From: Anaeramoeba flamelloides | Lineage: Eukaryota; Metamonada; Anaeramoebidae | Reading direction: 5' to 3' | DNA: 64,000 nucleotides | NCBI GenBank assembly: GCA_027625915.1 | Contig: JANTQA010000019.1 | Location: forward strand, 811,001 to 875,000 | In this document: piece by piece, positions 35,145 to 48,441 of the stretch | Position numbering within the stretch: position 1 is the stretch's first letter | Layout of the letters: each line of letters opens with the position of its first letter | Program-made: the position numbers and the translations under genes | Notes under the pieces: generated by a model | Seen by the model: only the letters and a program-made list of their open reading frames with translations | Told to the model about the DNA's origin: nothing | Databases searched by the model: none

Positions 35145-35151
<7 letters not shown>
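34448..35151. mobile_element. F-family TIR element
   Basis: The left terminus contains CACTATTTTTCAGTCAAATG and the right GCCTTTGACTGAAACAGAG, inverted. The interior blocks CACTTCATTTTCATTTCC and CAAGATCAATAGTC are shared with the F element at 18616-19309 in opposite orientation. The right edge abuts a TA microsatellite. Confidence 0.8.

Positions 35152-35196
<45 letters not shown>
35150..35196. repeat. (TA)n microsatellite
   Basis: Uninterrupted TA repeat directly at the right edge of an F element. Expansion from a TA or TATA target site is plausible but not shown. Confidence 0.95.
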
Positions 35197-35202
<6 letters not shown>

Positions 35203-35228
35203 TGGAAAGCAATAGCTAATGTTCTATT

Positions 35229-35230
<2 letters not shown>

Positions 35231-35260
<30 letters not shown>
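35231..35260. repeat. (TTA)n microsatellite
   Basis: About ten TTA units. No coding context. Confidence 0.9.
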
Positions 35261-36275
35261 CACGGAATTATTTTTAAATATTCTTGACCTTTCCATCAAG
35301 AACTCTTGATTCTTGAAATTCTGTAAAATAATTGATATTTACAGATAAGAATTTGAATTTACCTAATCGCCAATTGATATTTTCATTCTCTTTTTTGAAA
35401 ACTGCAAATTTTTTTGATAAATTTTTAAAACTCAAGTTTTCTATTTTTTGTTTTTTTTTTCAATCTTCTTTTATATCATCTTTTTTGAATTGAAATTTTT
35501 TGTTTTATTTATTATACTGGTATAAAGTAGATTAATTTCAAAATAAAAGCAACTTTGTTTATTTGATCAAACATCTAATGGTATAAAATTTTTTTAAGTT
35601 GGATTAAATATAAGCAATCTAGAAAATAATAGACAAATATCTATTGATTTAAACATTTGTGATTTTACTCAATTTTACAATTTTTGTTAATAAAAATAAG
35701 TTTTTTTTTAAAAATTATCTTTTACTTTTGAAAAGTTTTTTTTCAAATATTTTCTATTTTTAAAAGCCAAAACCCTGAATATTTCATTTGTAATAACTGG
35801 TTTGAGTCTAAATTAATAAAAGGGTATGTGTTCAAAAAATATAGAATTGAAAAATCGATAAAAAAAAAACATAATTATTCGATTATAGTGAATTTGTAAG
35901 ATCCCGTGATACAAAATCATTTTACAATATAACTTGTTGAGTCATATTTGTAAGAGAATATCCTATAATAATGCCTTGCTTATTTTTTGTGTTGAATTTC
36001 CTCCGAAATTTATCAATATCCAAATTAACAACTGTCTTAAAATATATTTCTTTAATTTTTCTGAAGAATTTTTTCATTCTTTTCTGTTTTTTTTTAATAT
36101 TTTATATACGATATGAAGTGATCAACATCATCAATATTTTTTCTAGAACATTGATATATAAACAGGAATCTACTTCTTTTCCAATTTGTATGTGTATCTA
36201 TTTAAACTATTTAAAAATAGTTGAGTTTGAATACAGACATTGATGATTTCTAGTTTAAATATATCTGTTTTTACT

Positions 36276-36574
36276 TTAAATTTTTGGGAATTGGATCATT
36301 TTGTGAAACCTTTTTACTTTCGAGTTTTTTCTCCTTATTAAAGAATAAATTCTGCCTTTTATTGATCCAAGGTGTGTATCTGGGAGTTTTCCATGATCCT
36401 CTTCTTATCTCATCCCCCCCCCCCCATCAGAGTTTTAAATTCTACATATTTTTTAAATCCGCAACTAAATGGTATTAATTATTAGATTGTTTGATGAAAT
36501 TAACTTTTCTTCTTAGAATCATAAGTTGGGTGGTCAAGTTCTAGTTTCTCGTTTGAAAAAGTCTGAGGGGGTGC
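36276..36574 (-). CDS. Unrecognised two-exon coding model (partial)
   Basis: Exon 36574-36505 (23 codons plus 1 nt, containing LELDHPTYDSKKK) and exon 36400-36276 (containing HLGSIKGRIYSLIRRKNSK) join in phase through a 104-nt intron with donor GTTAAT and end in TAA. The intron length fits the short introns of neighbouring genes. The residue mix is less A/T-driven than chance frames nearby. No start was found and no family recognised. A run of 12 G on this strand sits in the putative intron. An alternative donor after RRKNSK (GTAAAA) could lead in phase 0 to the coding-like frame near 36110. It lies downstream of PTEN on the same strand. Low confidence. Confidence 0.3.
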
Positions 36575-37066
36575 CTATTTGAACTTTGATTTTGATTTAT
36601 TATTTTCTTAATCCGGTTGTATGTTTATTTGATATCTGTTACGGATCGATAAAAATGAATCTATTTTTGTAATATTTTTATAAAAAGATTTTTTACCAAA
36701 AGTTTGTAATGTAAATGAGTAAATATATGTGGTTATGAAGTTTTGTGGAAATTAGAAAATAAAAAAAAAAAAAAAAAGAAAAGAAAATGAAGAAAACAGC
36801 TCTCTATAATGTTTATTTGGTTCAGTTGGCTGAAGGTCGATTGGGAGTGGGATAAAATAAAAAAGATCATATAATTAATTATCTAATATATTACATAAAA
36901 AGCAATATTGTTGCCAATAATTATTACATTTTTAAAATTAAATGATTCTTTAATCAATATTTTTAATTTAAAAAAGACAGGAATTGAAAATTAAAAAAAA
37001 AAAAACATGAAAAATAAATATATTTTTGGGTTGAGAAAAATAATAAATTTGAGAGAATTTGACCAA

Positions 37067-39110
37067 TTATTTTTCTTCTTCTTTTATCTTATTACTAGAT
37101 CTTGAATTTCTCTTTAAAATTGGGGATTCAATTCTTCTAGTTTTTTTTAAATCAATTTTTCGATTTAAAATTGGATTTAAATTTGTTCTTTTTGCTTTCT
37201 GTGGTGAGGATGAGTTGGTGGTCTCATGTTTTTTCATTTTTGTGCTTAAAGAAGAGATCTTATTTGGTTTGGTTTGGTTATTTGTTTGCTGTTCTTCAAT
37301 TTCCAATTGAGAAAACAAATCATCAAATTCTTTATTAATTTTATTGTGATCAAATTCATTGTTCTCATCTTTGCTCCCGTTAATTTGCTTACTCTCTTTT
37401 ATTTGTTCATTTTCGTTGTTTGTAAGTGGTTTCTTTTTATCGTTGTCATTGACATTGTCATTATCGACACTATCATTTGAATTTTTATTTTTATTCAAAT
37501 TTTTTTCTGGGACATTGTCAGAAGAATCGATCTTTTGATTTTCCTTAATTTTTTTCGATTCTTTTTTCTTTTCATCCACCTTTTTTTGATTATTGCCATT
37601 ATCACTCGATTTTGATTTATTTGAGATTACCTCCCAGCCTTCATCATTTTTGTTGGTTTTGTTGCTCTTTTCATTTTTCGTGCTCTTCTTTGTTAATCCC
37701 TTTATTCGGTTTTGTAATTTGTCTTTTTTTTTAATTAATTTATTATTGCTCTGATTATTATTATTATTTTTGGAAAGCAAATCATGGAACAACACATCGT
37801 TTGAATTGCTTTCTCGAACCTTGTCAAAATATAGTTTTGCATCGAATTTTTTTATTGACTTGTTTTTAATTAAAATGTCCAAGCCATATTTATTTGTTGA
37901 AAACTTTGTTGACTCAAGATATGCGCTATTGAACCACAAATTAAACAAATGCTCATTTTGGTTATAAAACGCGATCCTCACATCACCAGAACAAAAAAAG
38001 GGCTCTTTAAATTTTATTGACAAATTGTTCGAGGAGTCAACTGAAAAGACCACAGGCGAAGTTTCGCTACTAAAGATCTTTCTCCAATTAATATTATAAA
38101 TCTCAACCCTTGGTGATTTCTTGTCTGTTTTGATCGAAAATTCAATTTTCTTTAATGGCCCCATTGTTATTTTTTTTAATTCCGCTACATAAATTGGCTT
38201 GAGCCCATTTTTAAAGATCTTTTCAAAATATCCTACATATCTTCTTTGTGATGGGATGGTCACTCCTTTCCCATTTTTAGTTCGTTGGTTACCATAAAAG
38301 TCTAATGATTCCTTTGCTGTAGACACAACACCTAAATAGATCATTAAACAGCATGCCATAACACCTGATCTTCCCTATTTGTATTTGTATTTTTGAGTTT
38401 TAAGTTTTGTATTTTGTGTTTTGTGTTTTGTTTTTTGTTTTTTGTTTTTTGTTTTTTGTGTGAGGGGTTTTTGACTTTTTTTTTTGTTTTTTTCGACTGA
38501 TTAATTCCGAAGAATAAATTACTTTTCCTGCTTTACAGTGAACAACAACAAGATAACCTTTTCCCTGAGACAGCCAGTTTGCTGCGTGTTTACAAAAAAT
38601 CATCATCAACTCAATAGGTGGTGGCTTTTAAAGAATTTTTTTTTTTTTTTTTTTGGCATTATTTCAAAAAAGGTAAAATGGCTTTGTTATTAAAAAACTT
38701 CAAGTCAAAGAAAGGAATTTACATTGTGATCCTCAAAAGGAAACTTTTGAACTCTTTCATAAAAATTGGAGTGATCGTAATCCTTTTCTGAGCATAAATT
38801 ATAAACAAAATATTTGTCTTTGTGCTTTAAATCAAAATACCTAAAGGTTTTTTTTTTTGTTTAAAAAAGAGATTTTTATGAATCTTTTTTTTTAAAGGAA
38901 TAACCATTCTTTTTTGTGTTTGGTTTTGTGTGGGAAAACAATTTACTTAACAACATCAGTCATTTTGTTACGATACATCCCTTCTAATTTTGAAGCAGGA
39001 AAGCCCATTGTAACGATTTGTGGTGTTATGTAACTAAGATCTAGATTAAAGCCATCGATTTTTAATCGTTTTTTTTTTTTTGATACAAGCTTACGAACAC
39101 CGGTTGTCAT
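37067..39110 (-). CDS. PTEN: PTEN phosphoinositide 3-phosphatase
   Basis: Four exons: 39110-38947, 38840-38723, 38624-38523 and 38374-37067. Introns are 106, 98 and 148 nt, all GTAA...AG. The protein has 563 residues. It aligns without a gap to human PTEN through the active site, so key residues carry the same numbers: the PFEDHN loop with Asp92 and the signature HCKAGKGRSG with Cys124 and Arg130. The basic PIP2-binding start (VSKKKKRLK), the GFPASKLEG motif and the TI loop [11 protein letters not shown] are present. A C2 domain follows (about 180-330, ending KLYFDKV). From about 335 the tail is long, N/K/D-rich and disordered, replacing the short human tail. The expected reaction is PIP3 to PI(4,5)P2 at the plasma membrane. 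The last intron cuts the signature right after HCKAGK. The first Met matches the family start; a longer in-frame ATG upstream is unlikely to be used. Confidence 0.97.
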
Positions 39111-39477
39111 AAATACTTTTGTGAATTTTTTTTTTTGCAAGCAAAAGCTGAAGAAAAAATAAAACATGATTGGTCAAAATTAACTTTAATTCGATTTATC
39201 TTAAGACAAGTTTGAAAGTTTTTCGTTCACAGGACTGTCAAGTGTAATAATTCAACTAAACTACTTTTACAAGAAAAAGAATAAATATTTGTTCAACTTG
39301 AAAAAGAAAGTCGAAATAAACAAAATTCAGCTCTTTTCAAAATCTAAGAAAAAATCTAATATGAGTATTTTAGGTTACAAAAAAAAAAAACCTTCAGAAA
39401 GTTTTACTAGGACTAGCAAAAATAATATTATTCATTTGGAAGTTTTGTTAAAATTGTAAACAATTCACATTTTAATT

Positions 39478-39655
39478 AAGGGAATAATCTCAATTAAATT
39501 TTTTTTACCTAAATTTAATAGAGATTGAGAAAATTTTTTGCCAATGACTTTGATTTGAAAAACTATGTTTGTTTTCATATTAAACATATTTCGAGAAAAT
39601 AAATCCTTCTTTAGAAATTGGTAAAAAAAAAATTAGAATGACTAGTCCTCAAGGT
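39478..39655. repeat. H repeat, second copy
   Basis: Matches the H insertion at 13421-13587: GATTGAGAAAATTTTTTGCC, TTTTCATATTAAAC and a matching TTTCGAGAAAATAAATCCTT / TTTCTGGAAAAGGAATCCTT block. Edges are uncertain. Confidence 0.55.
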
Positions 39656-41048
39656 GTGTTTGTATTTTAAAATCAGCGAAGAACAATTTTATAACTAATA
39701 ACATATTTGATCAGCTAGGAATTTTTATTCAAGTGCTAGTTGGTTAAATATCAAAAATTTAGGTTTTTTTTTGGAAAATTTTGCTGTTACGGGTTGAGTA
39801 ATTAATGCTAAAAATAATTTTCTGAAATTGAAGAAAAAAATTTAGTAATTTTTATGAGTGCCTAATACTAATCAAAAACGAACCAACCCTAGAAGCTCGA
39901 TCGATCTCCAAAAAATCAACAATCAAAAATTTGAACATTTTTAGAAAAAAGTGCCAAAGAAAAACACTGAATTTCCAATTTGAAGGGTTAGAATATATAA
40001 TTTTGAAAACAACCTTATTCGTTCAGAAGTGTCTGTCTTTGGTGTCTTTTGAGATCTCGATGATTATTTTTTCCTTTTTTTCCATTCTCAAATGAATTAT
40101 TTTTTTCTAAAAAATCTTCTAAAATCCTTAATTGATCAAATTTATAGGATTACTAAATAACCAAAAAAAAAATAGATTAAATCATATTAAATTGGGTGTA
40201 AATATTGAGAAAATAATATGTATAATTGAAGAAATTTAACCCATTGTAAATTTAAAAAAAGAAAAAATTAATTTCTTAAAATTTGATTTTTTGGAATTGA
40301 GAATACTATTTAAATTTTTTTTTACAATTTGAATTTTTTGACTTGAATACTTTTTAAACTTTTTCTTTGTTAATTGATTTTTTTTAAATTTATTCAGCTT
40401 TTATTTTAAATTTAATTTTTTGAAATTGAGAATACTATTAATTTTTTTTATAAATTGGATTATTTGCCTATGAGATCCCCTAATTGTTTTTTTTTGTAAT
40501 TCGGTGGTTTTCAATCAAAAAATGGGCAATTTCACACATTAATCTTTTTAGTACCAAGCCACCACTTGATTATTGGGTAAATACATAGTAAATGAGTTGA
40601 ACCTTAATATAAAACCATTTTTACCTACCTAAAAAAAAATTTGCTTGGAAAACTTTAAGAATAAAATTTTACAAACTGGTTTTTTTTATTAAAATTATTC
40701 CCAATCATAATAATGATTATGTAAAGTAATTTAATAGTCTTGAAAATTATTTAGATTGAACCTGCTGCAATAAAATAAAAGAAAATAAATTAAAAAAAAA
40801 TGAATTTTTATTAATAGTTTTGAGAATAATTAATAAAAATATTTGTTGTGCGAAAAACTTTTCTTAAATATAGAAAAATTTTGAAATTTATAATGTTTTG
40901 ACTTTCTTTTCTTTGAATCTTTTTGAATAATTTTTATTGGTTTAAATATTCTATTTAGATTTGTACTAAAAATAAACTATAAATATTTTTTCAAAATATT
41001 TTGGGTTTAAAACAAATAAAGTTTAAATTTAATTATATATATATATGC

Positions 41049-41194
<146 letters not shown>

Positions 41195-43546
41195 TCTTAT
41201 TACCTTTAATTCTTCTTTTAAGGCTCAAGAGTTTAAATAAAATTAAAACATAAAAAAATTCTAAATTAAATTATAAAATTCGGAGTCTAGCAAAATAACT
41301 TGTGGAAAAAAAAAAAAAAAATCTGTCTTAAATTGGACTTTTTTGTACTTAAGATTTTGTTAAAATTTATATCATTAATAGTTAAACTGATTGTATTATT
41401 TTGGGGGAAAAGTTAATTTTCTTATAAAAGTATTAATTTTACCAGGTTTTCGAAGAAAAATGGTAAAGTATTAACTTTATCTCAATTCTTTTGAATTATT
41501 GAAAGATGATATTAGTTTTTTTTTTGTTTTTAATTTTTGAAATCAAAAGAACAATTTAGATATTTTCTTTTGATTTCAAAGTAAAAAAAAACCTTGGAAA
41601 TCTACAACACTTGAAGGAACTCTACAACATTTTCATAGTTTTTTTTTAAATTTTGAAAGAAACTGAATCATAAATAATATTTTGATTTATTTCTAAAATT
41701 AAAAAAAAAAAATATTGGCTTCCTTTTTGTATTCTTTTTATTTATAATACCAAAAGATTTTAGAGATTTAACTGAAATTTTTTAATTCAACCTTTGTACT
41801 TGACGATATTTGATATAGCTTGACTATATTATCTAAATTTCACAATGTTTGTATAGAAAATTTAAAAAGGAACCATTAATTTCTTTCTCGTTAACCAAAG
41901 ATCAATATTATTCTTATAATCATTACCAATGATGAATTAACTCCCAAATCCATATTATTCGAGTTTTTATATATATGACGGGAATACCCAAAAAAAAATG
42001 ATGTTTTATTAATAATTGTCCAAATTTTTATAAATTTCAAGTGTTAAAAATCAACGAACCCTTTGAAAAATTGCATTGCAAATGTTGGGTATTATGAAAT
42101 CTTATATTAATTATTTTTTTTTGTATTCGAAAGGAAATGATATCAATTTTCTATATATTAGATATGTATAAAAAAGTTATTTGAAAATCTTTTTGAACAA
42201 AATTTTATTTCTTGGTTTACTGGAAAATAAAACTTTGAAATTTTAATTTTGTCATTTTTTTTTAGTGTTCTAAAAAAAAGGGTGTAGGTATAACACTTGA
42301 AAAATTGGGACAATTAAAGATATCGTGTATTATTATTCTACCAAGGGGTGTGTTAAAAGAATTGGTGTATTATACTATTATCACGCTTTGTCTATTTACT
42401 TAATAATATTTAAAAAAGTGAAAGAAAAAAGATATTATGTCTTAAAAATAGATAATAATTTGAGATCTTTTCAGAAACGTAAAAAAACAGATAATTTCTT
42501 CAAAATTGGAAAAATATCAAAAAATTATGAGGAAATTCAATTCAAAACATAAAATTATTTACAAATAAGAAAGAATTAATCTTAAAATTTTAATTAAGCT
42601 TTCGTATATTAACCTATACTTAATTATCTGTTAGACTGGAACAATAATAATAAATAAATAAAACATGGATTTTATACTTATAGTATAGTTTTTTTGGAAT
42701 AATACAACATAAAAATCCTTTTTCATTTATGAAAATTAAAATTTTTCACTCTTGTAATTATAGAATATTTAGAATAACTTAAAACATTGAACATAAATAT
42801 TGTTTAAATTCAATAATAACTCGTTTTGATTTTCTACTTAAGTGTGTGCCGGGCAGTTATAGCTTAAGAACAACAATTTTCAGTTGAAAATAGTGAAATT
42901 GTCACCAAAACACTCTTGAAAGAGTTCCATAATCTCATTTTAATTTGGATACCGATTAATACTTTTTGAACAAATAAGAAATTTTCACAATATTAACCCT
43001 CTAAGATCCAAACCAAAATATTTTTTTACAATTTCTTAATATCCATTTCAAATCTACAAACACAAAATTATTTTCTCAAGTTATTATAGACTTTTTTTAA
43101 GGTTGCACTTACAAGTTTGTAGTGTTTTCAAATTTAGTCTTGTACTTGAAAATTCCTTGAGGACATTTTTTTGGTAAAATTTTCAAACATTATAATCCAT
43201 TTGTATTTTTTTTTTGATTTTTTTTCGAACTTGAAAATCAATAATTATTTTGTCCAATTTCTTAAAAAGGACAATTTTTTGAAAGAAGAGAAAGACAAAT
43301 ACCACTGTATATACTCAACACTCTTCAGAGTGGGAAGTGGTCCTTAAATTCAAAGAAAAATATTTTAGGTTCAAAAGTTATTTTTTTCTTGTTTGTTAAA
43401 AACAATCACAGTATATAGCCACTTTTAAAATGTTGGGCAGGTTTTCTAAGATTTTAAAAGCTTTGCAAGATTAAGATTTTTAACATTTTCCAAAAAGGAA
43501 AGATCATTTTTTCTTGTTTATTTGTAACTAAAACTTTAAAATCAAC

Positions 43547-43997
43547 ATGAAGTAATTAATTTCTATTCCCTTTAATCAAACTCTGGGCTTGATCACACCA
43601 AAATATGTTAACAACCTGTTTTAATTTAAATTGACGAAATTTAAAAAAACCCTTTTTCTTTCTTTTTTTCTTGAAACAAATTAAAAAAATTATTATTTTT
43701 AGGATCGAAATTTGTGCATTTTCAGGCTATAAAATTAGACCAGGCAGAGGTGTCCGTTTTGTAAGAATGGATGGAAAAGTAATTATTTTTGATCTTTTAT
43801 TTTCTTTTTTTTATATATTTTTTTGCTTTTATTTTTCTTTTCTTTTTAATTTTTTTTTTTTTTTAAAATTCTTTGTTACTTTTTTTTTTTTTGCTTTTAC
43901 TTTGGATAAATTAAATTTTTCTCGCGACATACTTTTACAAACAATTCATTTTTTTTTTTTCTTTATTTTTTACTTTTTTATTATTTTTTCTTTCAAA

Positions 43998-44032
<35 letters not shown>

Positions 44033-44468
44033 ATAAAAGCCATTTTTGTTTGCAAACAAAAAATGTTTCTCCAGATTTTCACATAAACGAAACCCAAGAA
44101 AGATCAGGTGGACACAATTTTATAGAAAAGCCCACAGAAAAAACAAGAGCGCTCTCTTAAAAAAAAAGAAAACACGCAGAATTGTCAAAAAGGAACGAGG
44201 TATTGTTGGAGCATCCTTAGATCTCATCAATGCCAGAAGACAACAACAAAAAGAAATGAAAACAGCCACTCTCCGTGAACAAGCCATCAAGGAACTCAAA
44301 GAAAGGAAAAGAGCAAAGGCTTTAAGAAGAAAAAAAGAACGTGAGGAAAGAAGAAAGAAAAAGAAAACCACAGAAAAGAAAGACAAAAAAAGAACACAAA
44401 AAGAACAAAACAAAAAATCTAAAAGCAAATTCAATACCAAACAAAAGAATATTGGTCGCAAATATTAA
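43547..44468 (+). CDS. RPL24: 60S ribosomal protein eL24
   Basis: Three exons: 43547-43551 (ATGAA), 43703-43778 and 44040-44468. The introns are 151 and 261 nt, with donors GTAATT in both. The spliced protein has 169 residues and starts MKIEICAFSGYKIRPGRG, the family start (human MKIELCSFSGYKI). The eL24 core continues as FVRMDGK, PFLFANKKC, HKRNPRKIRWT and KRNPR-type basic patches, then GASLDLINARR. The C-terminal third is a K/R/E-rich helix, as usual. The splice phases fit exactly at both joins. The start codon stands in a 5-nt coding exon. The second intron ends in 33 A residues shortly before its AG. It acts in the large ribosomal subunit at the subunit interface. Confidence 0.95.
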
Positions 44469-45955
44469 ATCATTAAAGTTGGTCTTTTAATCAACCAATT
44501 AACATTTAATTAATAAAATTATTATTAAAACATATTACATTTAATTGATGAACAATATATTACCTTTAGCTGATAAAAAATAAAAGATAAAGAAAAGTTA
44601 AAGAGTTGAGAAAATTACTTTTCTCTTCTTTTCTTTGTTAGACAATTTTCTTTTTCATCATTTATTTTGTTGATTATTTTTTTTTTTTCATGATGAAGCT
44701 TGGATCATTTTAAATTGATCAAACATGCTCAGACAATAGTAGAAAAAAGTTTAAAAATTTAATGGAGTGTAACAAATGAAAGAATAAAAAATGTTAAAAA
44801 ATAATAAAAGCACTCTCTTATTTTTAGTCGATATTTACATTTAAATCATGATATTAAGCAATATGGTTTTTGAGTAGATTTGGTATTTGGCGAAATTCAA
44901 AATTTTTCCAATTAAAGATTTTTCTCTCAAAAAAGATGATGTTAAATTTTTTAGAATATGGAACCAACCAAGATTTCTTTAAAATCTATTTTTAAAAACC
45001 TTAAACACAGATGGCAATTCAGATTACTTCAGCTATATTAACTCTTCTCGGTGCTAAATACTCTGCTTTGTTGAAAATAAATTGGTGATCTTATTGAATA
45101 GTGTTTTGATTTTCGTTCTAAAATTAACTTTATTGGTTCGTGAAATTGCAAAATGATTTTATCTAAATCAACAGGATGATACATTTACAAAAATGTCTAG
45201 AATTGTTATTTCACAATTTCATCTTTTTAAATTTTTTAAATCCTTTTTAAAAAGAATTTTTTTGGTTCAAGTTTAAAGAAGTTTTGTTAAAAAAGTTGAT
45301 TTTTGAAATGTTCTTTGATTTTGATATATTTTTTTTGAAAGTAAAGTGATCAAATTTTGATAAAACGTAAATTGAATTAAAAATTGATTAATTTTTAAAT
45401 TTCTCCTTCTATTGGAAAAAAAAAAATCTACTTTTTAAATTTAAGTATTTTTATTTTGCTTTGGTTTTGATAATTTATATGAATTTAAACAAAATCTTTA
45501 AAATAGGTTATTTTTACACAATCGTTCGGTTTATTTCGTTGAAAAAAGCTACTAGTATATCCAAAGGGGTTTAAACTTTTTTTTTAAATTATCAAGATGT
45601 ATGATTTTTCAGACCACATTACCAAATAAAAAATAACTTTAATTATTTTTATATGTTCTTTTTTTATCATGCTTTTTGATTTCATGCCTTTTTATTATTT
45701 CAAAAGTCCTTTAGAAGTTAATTTTTAAAGATATTAAATGAAATTTAATAATAGAAATAAATAAATATGTGAGCATCTGGATATGAAAATCTAAAGATGT
45801 AACCTTTCAACCTGGAAAGAGTGACATTAAAAATATCAGAACCCGTGATTAAGGATACACATTAATAAATTGAAATCCCTTATTTTTAAAAATAAATTTG
45901 AAACAAATTATAGATTATTTCATCATTATAATTGTTTAAAGAAATTTATATGTTA

Positions 45956-46151
45956 CCAGTTTCACTTTTAAGTCACAAACTTTCAAAGAAATTTAAGAAA
46001 CAAAAAACAATCTCAAATTATGTACCTAATTTGTAATTTTTTTAAAACACAGTTTATTTTACTAGAATCCAATTTTTATACTTTAATTTGAGATTTTTTT
46101 TTGCTCCTTAAATCCTGTTCAAATTTTGTGTCTGAAAAGTGTAACTGGCTG
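45956..46151. mobile_element. A-family MITE, copy 3 (diverged)
   Basis: About 196 bp: CCAGTTTCACTTTTAAGTCA at the left and the inverse AAAAGTGTAACTGGCTG at the right, flanked by TA. The left end has lost part of the CAGTCAGT terminus. The interior follows the other copies with more substitutions. Confidence 0.8.
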
Positions 46152-48441
46152 TATTAATGATGATCATATAGAACCAATTTTAAATTATTATTAAGTGTTC
46201 ACTACAAAATATTTCATATTTTTATTGTGTTTTTTTTTATTAAATTTTTTATTTTTTTTTAAAGGTAATTATTCCTATTCCAATAGATTATTTAAAATTA
46301 ATTATTGTCTTGATATTATATCTCAAAGTATTGAATTGAAAAGTATATCTATTTTAACAAAAAAAAAAATACCAGAAGAGATTAATTTATAGATATAATT
46401 TGATAATTTAACCATTCGCCAGATAACCATATTTATTAATAAATAAAAAATGTCTTTTTTTAATAAAATAAATACTTTTTTTCATTTCATCTTTGATAAA
46501 ATTTCAAAATATATTTTTAAAAGTTTGCATAAAAAATTTTTTTTTTTTTTAAATAGAGTTATAATAGTTTTTGAGAAATTTTATATGTTATATTTTATCA
46601 AAATCTTTAACTTGTCATTTTTTCTTATGATAATTGACCAGTTTCTTTAAATTCGCATATAAAGCCCCCTTATTTGTATAGAATTTTTTATTTAAAGTAA
46701 ACTAATTTGTTAAAGTTGGACTTAATTAAAATTTTTGTATTAGATATAAGCAGTATTAACTTTTAATAATAAAAAAAAATCTGATTTCAACATTTTAGTA
46801 AGTCATTTCAACCATGATAATTAAAATATTTTCTTATGTTTTACCCATAAAAAGTTTTGGTAAAAATGTAGAATTGTGTATATTTTATAAAACCATTATA
46901 AATTAAAGGGGTATACGATTTGATTCTAGAAAAATAATTTGAGTAAATAACCAAGTAAAAAAAATTTTTATGTAGGAATATTTTTTATATTGATTGATGA
47001 ATTTGTTTTTTTTTTTTCTTTTTCTTTTTTTTTCATCTCTAGATAAAAAAGTGTGTTAAAAATAATAAATTGGAAATATTTCATTAATCTTTAAATTCAA
47101 ATAATTAATCATTGGTGAAGAATTTATACGTTAATCTGTAAAATGGGAATAAAATTTTGTTTCTGTAAGAATGAATGTATTTGGCCAGAGAAAATAATTT
47201 TCTAGTTTTATAATTTTTTATTTATATAACAAAATGTATTTGTATTATAATATTGTCAAATTAAAATCAATTTATATTCTTTTTTTTTATTAAATTTAAG
47301 ATAGAACCGAATTACTTTGTTTAAATCTAGACCTTTGGTATATATATAAAAATATAAAATTTTAATAATATCGGCTGTATAGCATCAAAAAAATTTTGAT
47401 TTAATTATAATTGTTTTGTTTTTAATTTAGTTTTCGGAAATAAATAGATTAGAATTTTTTATCTCAATTTATTTGCTTTGTTATTTTTTTTTCGCATGTA
47501 TATAATGATTGTTTGTATTATATCTGAAAAAAAATACATATTTAAGAATTGAAATAAGAAAATCAGGAGTATATTATACAATTTAGATTCGAAACCCCTA
47601 TATAACACCCACATAAGTATAAAGATGGAATCTTGTAAAAAATAGATTTTTTTCAATTTTCAAGATAAATAAAGAGTTTCCTTTATTTATCCAAATTTTG
47701 GTAATAATAAACGAAACGTCAGTTTTTATTTTTGAGATTAAATGGATTTTCAATATAAAATATTTTGGTGAGATATAATTCTTTGTTCAAAAAATGAATT
47801 TTTTTTAAAAAAAAGAGGAAAGATTGGTATTCTCCAAATGATTTTTTGATTAAAATTATCATTTATTATATTTACTATAACCAGGGTTTGGATAAATGAA
47901 TGGAACTCTTTATTTATCAAGTACATTGAAAAAATCTATTTTTTACAACATTCATATTTAAACTTGTATTTGATGTCAACAATTTTTGAAATTTCAGATT
48001 ATAATGAGAGTTCTTTAATACCACTTATTAGAACCAGCAAAAACCAAATAATTGAAAAAAAAATCTCTTTTTTTTATTTTTTATTTTTAGATCAATCTCT
48101 TAATTGTTTTAATATACATATTAAATTTTGTTCTTAAGTAAAAGAACAGTTAAAGGGTACAGTCTGTACCTTTTCTTTTTCGAATACTAATTTAATTAAA
48201 AAAGAAACGATGGTTTATTTCTTTTCATAAACATTGATGTTAATAAAAGATTGAAGATATATACCACCTTTAATTCAGAATTACTTTGGTCAAATGGGTG
48301 AAATTATTGATAAAAACACTCTTGAAAGAATTCATCAATCTTTGTTAGTTTTATCAACCGTGGATTTCTTTTTCAAAAAAAAAAAAAGGAAATATTCAGA
48401 TTCCCATTAATTATCACAATGTTAACCTTGATTAGATCATA

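Larger units (their letters stand above)
31531..36275. other. Transposon-rich intergenic region
   Basis: No supported gene. It contains two or three D-family elements (32414-33112, 33190-33634, and a partial one at about 33640-33830), a nested C element, an F element (34448-35151), and TA and TTA microsatellites. A minus-strand frame at about 35945-36110 (KKFFRKIKEIYF and following residues) looks coding-like and could be a further exon of the model at 36276-36574, but is unproven. Confidence 0.6.

Noticed and set aside
47575-47610. Possible tRNA T-arm (GGGGTTTCGAATCT on the minus strand)
   Set aside because: No matching T-stem, no D-arm or acceptor pairing. No tRNA could be built here or elsewhere in the window.
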